Below are positions 57,797 through 64,000 of a stretch of 64,000 nucleotides of DNA, piece after piece (the stretch's first letter is position 1; each line of letters starts with the position of its first letter). The translations under genes were made by a program, and so were the position numbers. This DNA is from Jaapia argillacea MUCL 33604 (lineage: Eukaryota; Basidiomycota; Agaricomycetes; Jaapiales; Jaapiaceae). The notes below the pieces were generated by a model. It was not told the origin of the DNA and ran no database searches. It was given only the letters and a program-made list of their open reading frames with translations. The stretch spans positions 128,213 to 192,212 of the forward strand of contig KL197723.1 of NCBI GenBank assembly GCA_000697665.1, in the 5' to 3' direction.

Positions 57797-60700
57797 ATGC
57801 GACCTCCACATCTTCAACCGCTTCAACCTATGAGACCTTTGCAGGTCGAAAATCGCATTTATTCTCTTGACTCGCCTGCGACGAGTTCCACGAATCTTTT
57901 ACCGGCGCCGACGACTCCGACGACGCCCACGTCGCCCAAGCCGAGAGAGGATGTTCGAGCTGCGTTTTTGGGCCGGCCGTCCTCGGTTAGATCAACTAGG
58001 AGCATGTCGTCGTTGGTATGTCGTTCCTGGCTGAGAGAAGGGCGTGATGAATTAATTTTTGGTGTGGTTGTGGTAGAATTCAGATTCACCTTATCTTGGT
58101 GTTGGAGCGTCGACGGGGAAACATGGGAACTCGCTGCTGAGTGATGAAATGTCCGACAAGGCAAGTCTTCTACTTACTTTATTGTAGAGTTGTGCTCTGC
58201 GTTTTACATCGGTGTTCGCGACTCATGCCGACGCGTGAGCATATGCATCATACCTTGAGGAAGTATCTTGTCTCATGGTGTTTGGTGTGTCGCTATCCAG
58301 AGCGCTCAGTACCTAGCACCCGCGTCACTGCATATATCTTGTTCCGACCGTTCGTTTGATAAATCAACGGCCTCCCTCAACCCTTCACTCACCCCCGTTG
58401 AACCATCGCACTGACCTATCACGCCTCGTAGTTCTCATTAGCGCCAGACCCAACTTCATGGAGTCACTATTCCACCATGAATCACACCGAACCTGATGAC
58501 TACCTCCACAACCCTGACCCGCGTCGGGATCGTAAAAGCGACCAGGGTGGCACCATGTGCACAGCTCGCGGCATCTCAAATCTTGGCTGTCTTGCTATTC
58601 TTTGCACTGGACTGCTCACGTTGTTGTACGTACCCCTTTTTGCTATCTCAATCAAGCGCATATATGAACTGCTCTGACGGGTTGGTCGGTTGTGTTGATG
58701 TATAGTGCTGGATACCCTTTATTATCTTTCTTTACGAGACACCCACTTAAATCTTTTGGCGGGTTCAACGTTGGTGGGACAAATGAAACCGGCCAGGTAA
58801 CATATCTATCATCCGTTCTCGCCGCCTCTGTATTTGTCTTAATCCCGCATGATTCATCTCTATGGTTAGGTGCCAGCTATGCCAGGCAACTGGGGTGTTA
58901 TAGACCTAGATACGCCCAAAGAAGCTTACACCAAGCCATCATACGTGGACGGTTCAACATTGCAACTTGTTTTCAGTGACGAATTTAACGTTGACGGACG
59001 ATCTTTCTATCCGGGTGACGATCCTTATTGGGAGGCTGTTGATTTACATTATTGGCAGGTTCGTTTCTTCATATCTTTTGTCTTACTCTGCATGTATACT
59101 AAAACTGTGGTTCTCATTGTAGACGGGTAATATGGAGTGGTATGACCCAGCTGCTATCACTACGTCCAATGGATCCCTCAGGGTTACGATGTCAACCAAA
59201 GCCCAGCACGGGATGAATTATACCGGAGGGATGATGTCGACGTGGAACAAGTTTTGTTTTACTGGTGGTTTGATCGAGACGTCCGTCGTCCTACCTGGGT
59301 TGAACAATATCATGGGTTTATGGCCTGCCGTTTGGACCATGGGTAACCTCGGTGCGATTTATTTCTCGCTTGTTAACTATCTTGGGGTCGTAGCTGAAGA
59401 GACCGTTAGGTCGTGCTGGTTATGGTGCGAGTCTGGATGGCATGGTACGTCCCGCTCTCTATATATGTGTCACCATTTGCTCGGTATTGAATACAATTCA
59501 TTTTGCTTTGTAGTGGCCCTACACCTACGACTCCTGTGATGTGGGAACCGTTGCAAACCAGTCCATCAACGGTGTTCCACCCGCCGCTTCAGATAATGGA
59601 AAGGGTCAACCCCTATCTTACCTCCCAGGTCAGCGACTCTCGAGATGTACTTGTCCCGGGGAGAGTCATCCTGGTCCCATTCACTCCGATGGAACTTATG
59701 TTGGTCGTTCTGCGCCTGAAATTGATATCTTTGAGGCTCAGGTGAGTTATTTGAATGTATTTGGTTTGGTTTGGGCGTCGATGTTGATGGTGGTTTCGTT
59801 GGTGGATAGATCAAGCCTTTTAATGGAGGCGTCACTGAGGGAGAGGTGTCCCAATCGTGTCAATGGGCTGTGAGTCGTCCCTTTATCCTCTCTAAAGTTG
59901 ATCAAAGCTAATTCGCTACATTGCCGATGGTTACGTAGCCTTTCAACCAGGACTATACATGGTTTTACAATCAGAGCAATAACATGGTGATCCCCAACCC
60001 AGACGTGACGGTGTTGAACAGTTACTTTGGTAGTATCTATCAGCAGGCTACATCTGGTGTCACCGTCACGAGTGAGTTGTTAGATATGCTGTGTGCTTGA
60101 TGTTTTATTGACTCATTGTGCAGATCAGTCGTGTTATGAGGGTAATGGTGGAGGGTACGCTGTGTACGGGTTTGAATACAAGCCAGGTTCGTGCCCTTTG
60201 TTCAATGGTATTGTGAACCCTAATGACAGAATCCTTGAATTTACAGGTTTCGACGGTGCTGTAAGTGTCATTCCCTCCAAACCGCGCCTGTGCTTTATCA
60301 ACTCGCGGGCGCTCTGTTTTCTAGTACATCTCTTGGATAGCCAACGACGCCGTCGCATGGACCCTCAATGCGGCAGGGATGGCAGCAGATACGGCCGTTG
60401 AAATCTCAGCGAGGCCCGTTCCTCAAGAGCCAATGGCGAGTATCAAATATCTTTGAGCGACCGCTTCGTATTGATGTCCATTCCAGTACATTATCGTTAA
60501 CTTGGGCATGTCAACATCCTTCGGAAGGGTCGACACGGCTCATATCCCGTTCCCCGCTACCATGAGTATCGATTACATCCGTGTATACCAAAGATCGGAT
60601 TCTATCAACATTGGATGTGACCCTCCCGATTTCCCGACGGAAGCTTATATTAACCAGTGCGTATCTCCCCCATTCTGGGATGTCATGCCTCCGCTGACTC

Positions 60701-60806
60701 CTTCGTCCTAAGGTATATTGGGGCTTATACTAACCCTAACCTGACTACTTGGGTCGATGATTATGGCCAACCCGTACCGAAGAACAGTTATTTGAATCAA
60801 TGTTGA
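57797..60806 (+). CDS. KRE6/SKN1-type GH16 protein for beta-1,6-glucan synthesis
   Basis: Fifteen exons starting 57797-58015, 58076-58159 and 58432-58625. The cytosolic N-terminus is Pro/Ser/Thr-rich, then FSLAPDPTSW and EPDDYLHNPDPRRD, diagnostic of the family. One membrane helix (LGCLAILCTGLLTLFAGYPL) makes it a type II protein of the secretory pathway. The lumenal GH16 domain has LQLVFSDEFNVDGRSFYPGD, FTGGLIETSVVLPG and the catalytic box EIDIFEAQ with both glutamates. It ends NSYLNQC. Kre6/Skn1 proteins are needed to build cell-wall beta-1,6-glucan (family knowledge). Two introns use GC donors: 58160-58431 (AAG|GCAAGT, 272 bp) and 60436-60486 (ATG|GCGAGT). The long second intron could hide a small exon. 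Confidence 0.92.
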
Positions 60807-61231
60807 TGTGTGGTGGAGTTCTTGGATACTGTCTGCGTTTTGGTTGCTGGATCTCTCTCATCTTTTCGTTGCTTTTGGGGGTTGTGGTGGGTGGGCTAGT
60901 GATCCGGGTATGTCTTTCAAGGAATACCGTTTCTTGTGCAGGCACTATTCAGTTGTTTATTAATTCTGTACTGTATTCTCTTTTGCTACGGTGTGGAACT
61001 GGAATCTTTGGGGTGAAGTTGGAGTTGACCATGCTTCGCTGATGTTGGAGCTTGCTGTGTAGGCGTGTTTGGTGTGGAAGTACCAGCCTTGTGTTTCTCG
61101 GCGACAAGAAAATTAAATGTCAGAGTCCCAGATGCTGTTCTGAAACCAAATCGTTTCATAGCGGCACTATGGAGAGTGAGGTGGTACATCCTTCCTTTAC
61201 GATCTAAGATACAGCACCCTTTGTTCACTTC
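60807..61231. other. convergent intergenic spacer
   Basis: 425 bp between the GH16 gene and the convergent kinase-like gene. A hydrophobic frame at 60800-61042 starts within the GH16 stop region and is probably chance. Confidence 0.5.
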
Positions 61232-62575
61232 CTAGACCTCTTCCAGCGCATCTGGAGCAAGGAGCACCTTGCCCGACCCAATTGGTCGCCGATACGGACG
61301 AGCTGTACCATGCACCTGAATGAGCATCTTTACCGTACGTTTTCCAGATCGTGCTGGTCGTTCCGCAGACTTTAATACTGGTCGATGATCGCTCGATTCG
61401 GAGTGACGAGGAGCAAGTGTGTGGTTGGTGGAGCTGTCCCGAGGAGGAGGAGCGATCATGCGGCGATTCCTGTGATTTCCACTCGGATCCTTCTCCGAGA
61501 TAACGAAACTGAGGGAATCTCGCCATGAATGACCGTCAAGGAAAGTAACATCAAACTGGTCTCCGATCCATTCGAGGATAGGAAACACAGCCATCTGGGT
61601 TATGTCAGGAAGGATGATGCGGAATATGGAGGGGAGTGTCGGAACCACGAAAGCCAACGACGGGCCGTAATGCTCAGTTGCCATCACGATGGTTCTTCCC
61701 CTCTTTTCTGCAGCCTCCAGTTCATCGAATATATCTCCTGTTAGATCCCAGGCTTCCTTGATCTCGTCCCCCATTGCCTCCCAATCGCCCGGCCCACAGG
61801 GTGCAACCCCAGCACCCATGTCCACGAACACAACACCTCTGTCCGTGACCAGAAAGCCACGTGGGTGAGGCCATTTGTAGAGAAATCCATGGTCTAGAGT
61901 CTTCGTTAAGGCCGCGAAAGTTGCTTCCACATCGGTCATGGCGAGTTCTCTGCCCTTCTGCGCCTCAGTCATATATCCCACAATACTGCCATCGCGAACG
62001 ATGTGTGCGAGGAACCGGATGGTGACGTCCAGGTTGCGAAGATGGTAGTGAGAGGTCGTCTCATAACCAATGTGCATTAGGTTGTATTCCTCCCAGGCGA
62101 CGTTGACCTCAACTTCCTCCCCGCCCCAGTATCCTTCAAATGTGGTCGGAGTCAACCACCGCGTGACCTGAATCTCGCTCTCCTTCACCAAAGGTGCCCA
62201 TACTGGACATTTGGCTGACGGCAGTGTCGTATTCTTGTGAACGAGACGGTAACCGCCCTTAGCGTTCCGAATAAAGTGTACCCAGTTGTACCGACCGAAT
62301 TCAATCTCGTCGAGGGCCGGCAGTATGGCCTCTAGCTCATAAGCGAGCACCTTCCCATCCGTGGCCTCTATCTCCTCCAGGGTGCAGTCCGGTCGCGTCT
62401 CCACTGTTATGAAGTCTTTGCCGCGAACGAGTCCAATCCGGAGCCGTCGCCGCATCTCAAAATCTGCGGAACAATCTCCAGCACAAATGATGGCTCCCTT
62501 TGGAACAGTGCGTACATCGGTATGCCCAAGCACTGGAGGCAAGATGTCGTAGTACGGACCCCAGCTTTCTTGCAT
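61232..62575 (-). CDS. Intronless protein with degenerate kinase-like region
   Basis: One exon, 447 residues, start MQESWGPYYDILPPVLGHTD. Residues about 185-275 resemble the core of atypical fungal protein kinases: FLAHIVRDGSIVGYMTEA (hinge-like), LTKTLDHGFLYKWPHPRGFL where a catalytic loop would lie, then DRGVVFVDMGAG where DFG would lie. The catalytic Asp of HxD is not visible, so activity is doubtful (inference). The N-terminal 180 residues could hold a degenerate N-lobe (GLVRGKDFITVETR). After a region with FPILEWIGDQFDVTFLDGHS, the C-terminal 100 residues are Arg/Ser/Pro-rich and disordered. Lack of introns is unlike most neighbours and suggests a retrocopy, a transferred gene or recent intron loss. 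I know no named family. Confidence 0.65.
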   Translation of the reverse strand: MQESWGPYYDILPPVLGHTDVRTVPKGAIICAGDCSADFEMRRRLRIGLVRGKDFITVETRPDCTLEEIEATDGKVLAYELEAILPALDEIEFGRYNWVHFIRNAKGGYRLVHKNTTLPSAKCPVWAPLVKESEIQVTRWLTPTTFEGYWGGEEVEVNVAWEEYNLMHIGYETTSHYHLRNLDVTIRFLAHIVRDGSIVGYMTEAQKGRELAMTDVEATFAALTKTLDHGFLYKWPHPRGFLVTDRGVVFVDMGAGVAPCGPGDWEAMGDEIKEAWDLTGDIFDELEAAEKRGRTIVMATEHYGPSLAFVVPTLPSIFRIILPDITQMAVFPILEWIGDQFDVTFLDGHSWRDSLSFVISEKDPSGNHRNRRMIAPPPRDSSTNHTLAPRHSESSDHRPVLKSAERPARSGKRTVKMLIQVHGTARPYRRPIGSGKVLLAPDALEEV

Positions 62576-64000
62576 GAGGTCGTGTGGCGTAGGTGAGCTA
62601 GGTGAGGGCTTGGTGTGACTGGTGACTGCTTTTGACTGCCCTTGTCACGCAAAGCGACCACGTGAGAGTCGAATGTGGACCCGAGTCTGAATGGAAGTGA
62701 AGTCAGTGAGATGAGTAGGACGAAGACATCGACAAGATTTCACCATGAGCGAATGGGACACATTATCCAGAAATTCAGCAGTTTCACCCATTCTTGGAAT
62801 CAAAAAGGCATATACTTGCCTGGGCCTGTCAGCCTGTCAGCCTGGCGGGGGGTTCACCCCCCACGGCTCAGCGTGAGCGCTCGCCGCCGAAAGGAGGCCA
62901 AGAACGTCAGATGCGTATGCATGGGGGGATAGTCGTTAGTCCTCGTCTCGTCTGGGCCCCTTGGCTTGGATGGGTGTGGGATCTGAAATTAGCCAGCAGC
63001 GTTAGACCTTCAAATAGTAAGGAAGGGGGAAGGACAACAAGTAACATTCCCTCCAGTCTCGCTCCAATCCAGATACTTCCTCGAACTTCGTATAGCCTGT
63101 GTCGGTGTTGGTATGAGACTAACATCTGCTCCTGCTTAGTCCCTGGTTAGTGGCAAGAAGGCTTCTCCCACGTGGTATTAACGAACGCGTTTGACGCGTT
63201 CCCGGCGCATTTCAAAGTTCTGTATGTGTCGGCAGTACAACTTGTGGAACTGTGAATGGAGGACGTGTCGGATGAGCCTGTAATTGGCGGGAATGGGAGT
63301 TCTACCACTTTGAGGAGTTGGAGGAATGTCTGATGGGGGGGAAGGAATCGGTTGGAGGGGGGACTTCCTGATCCCGGAGTTCGTGCGTATGCTTGAGATG
63401 CCGTGTTAGCCTCATGTTGATGGGTCAACGGGCAGGCCTCCCCCAAAATGCTTGCAAACCGACACCGACACCTCTCTGATTTCGGATACTCAGTGATGAC
63501 CTCTTGGGAAGATTTGACCCGTTCGTTGGATAGATACGAGTACCGTGCTTTCAAATCGTCCATCCGGAGAGCTATATGATGGGAAAACCCGATTTATTAT
63601 TGCTCGAGGGGCAGTAGATTTACGGAGGAAGAAAAAAGGTATATGCTAACAAATACAGATGGTTTGAGACATGTTAATGCTACAGTTGCAGTCCGGGGTA
63701 TCAATTGATGGTGGTATCGGAGAAGAAAGTCAATGAGGTAATGAGGGGTATCAAGGAACTGGTCCGCATCAACAAGAACTTGGAGGATTGTGGTTCAATA
63801 CCATGATGGAGACGATCGTCGAGACGATGGCCAGCTATGTCTCGACGACGCAGGCGAAGATAGCCTCGACGAAGGGGAGGAATACCTCGATGGCGGTGAG
63901 GGTCGGTGCTGGGGAAATAGTTAGATGCTGGGTTACAAACAGTGGGATTATAGGAGGAACATACGCGAGAAGCACCGACATGATCCCAACCATTCGAGGA
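62576..64000. other. right-edge region, no confident gene
   Basis: An ATG frame at 63563-63147 (minus, 138 residues, ending NASNAFVNTTWEKPSCH) has two sequons but no signal peptide. At 63964-63909 (minus) a well-formed 56 bp intron with CTAAC branch and CCCCAG acceptor suggests the 3' part of a gene that extends past the right edge, but three frames are possible across it. Neither is secure. Confidence 0.3.
62846..62861. repeat. Perfect short hairpin GGGGGG-TTCA-CCCCCC
   Basis: Six G, a TTCA loop and six C. It lies just after a tandem GCCTGTCA repeat (two copies from about 62824) and before a GC-rich stretch. Possible structure or simple-sequence origin; function unknown. Confidence 0.5.

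Overview
The window is nuclear DNA of a filamentous basidiomycete, most likely an Agaricomycete. The evidence is very intron-dense genes with introns of about 45-65 bp, a G-alpha subunit of about 505 residues with a long helical-domain insert, a KRE6/SKN1-type GH16 protein, and a local family of large F-box-like proteins. Gene models below were built by hand: exon joins were chosen by splice consensus, reading phase and family similarity. Nothing was run against a database.

Left part (1-15.9 kb): an LTE1-like RasGEF (cut by the left edge), then ASF1, SET5 and a CBF1-type bHLH factor, all on the minus strand. Three of these act on chromatin or DNA. Next come two small unrecognised genes (13285-13861 plus, 15326-14329 minus). 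Middle-left (15.9-30.1 kb): MCM10 (plus), a small convergent hypothetical gene, a G-protein alpha subunit whose catalytic glutamine is replaced by alanine, an endosomal Na+/H+ exchanger, an unrecognised acidic protein, the mitochondrial insertase OXA1, and a DUF202-like membrane protein.

Centre (31-46.6 kb): a GPI-anchored surface protein, an HD-domain cyanamide-hydratase-like enzyme, eEF1B-alpha (EFB1) with a C/D snoRNA of the U18 type inside its first intron, and three paralogous F-box-like genes (one minus, two plus) around a gene-poor stretch of 3.5 kb. Right part (47-64 kb): a BAP31/Yet3 homologue, the proteasomal deubiquitinase UBP6, complex I LYR subunit NDUFA6, a U2 snRNA gene (minus), a BAG-domain co-chaperone, an assembly gap (56304-56864), a KRE6/SKN1 beta-glucan synthesis protein with two GC-AG introns, and an intronless kinase-like protein without visible catalytic residues.

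Most of the window is housekeeping sequence. The observations most worth a second look are the U18-type snoRNA in the EFB1 intron (the same host as in budding yeast), the three F-box-like paralogues with a shared C-terminal module, the DVGGAR G-alpha, three GC-AG introns in two genes, and the intronless pseudokinase-like gene. I saw no retroviral, LTR or other virus-like element, no CRISPR array and no rRNA.
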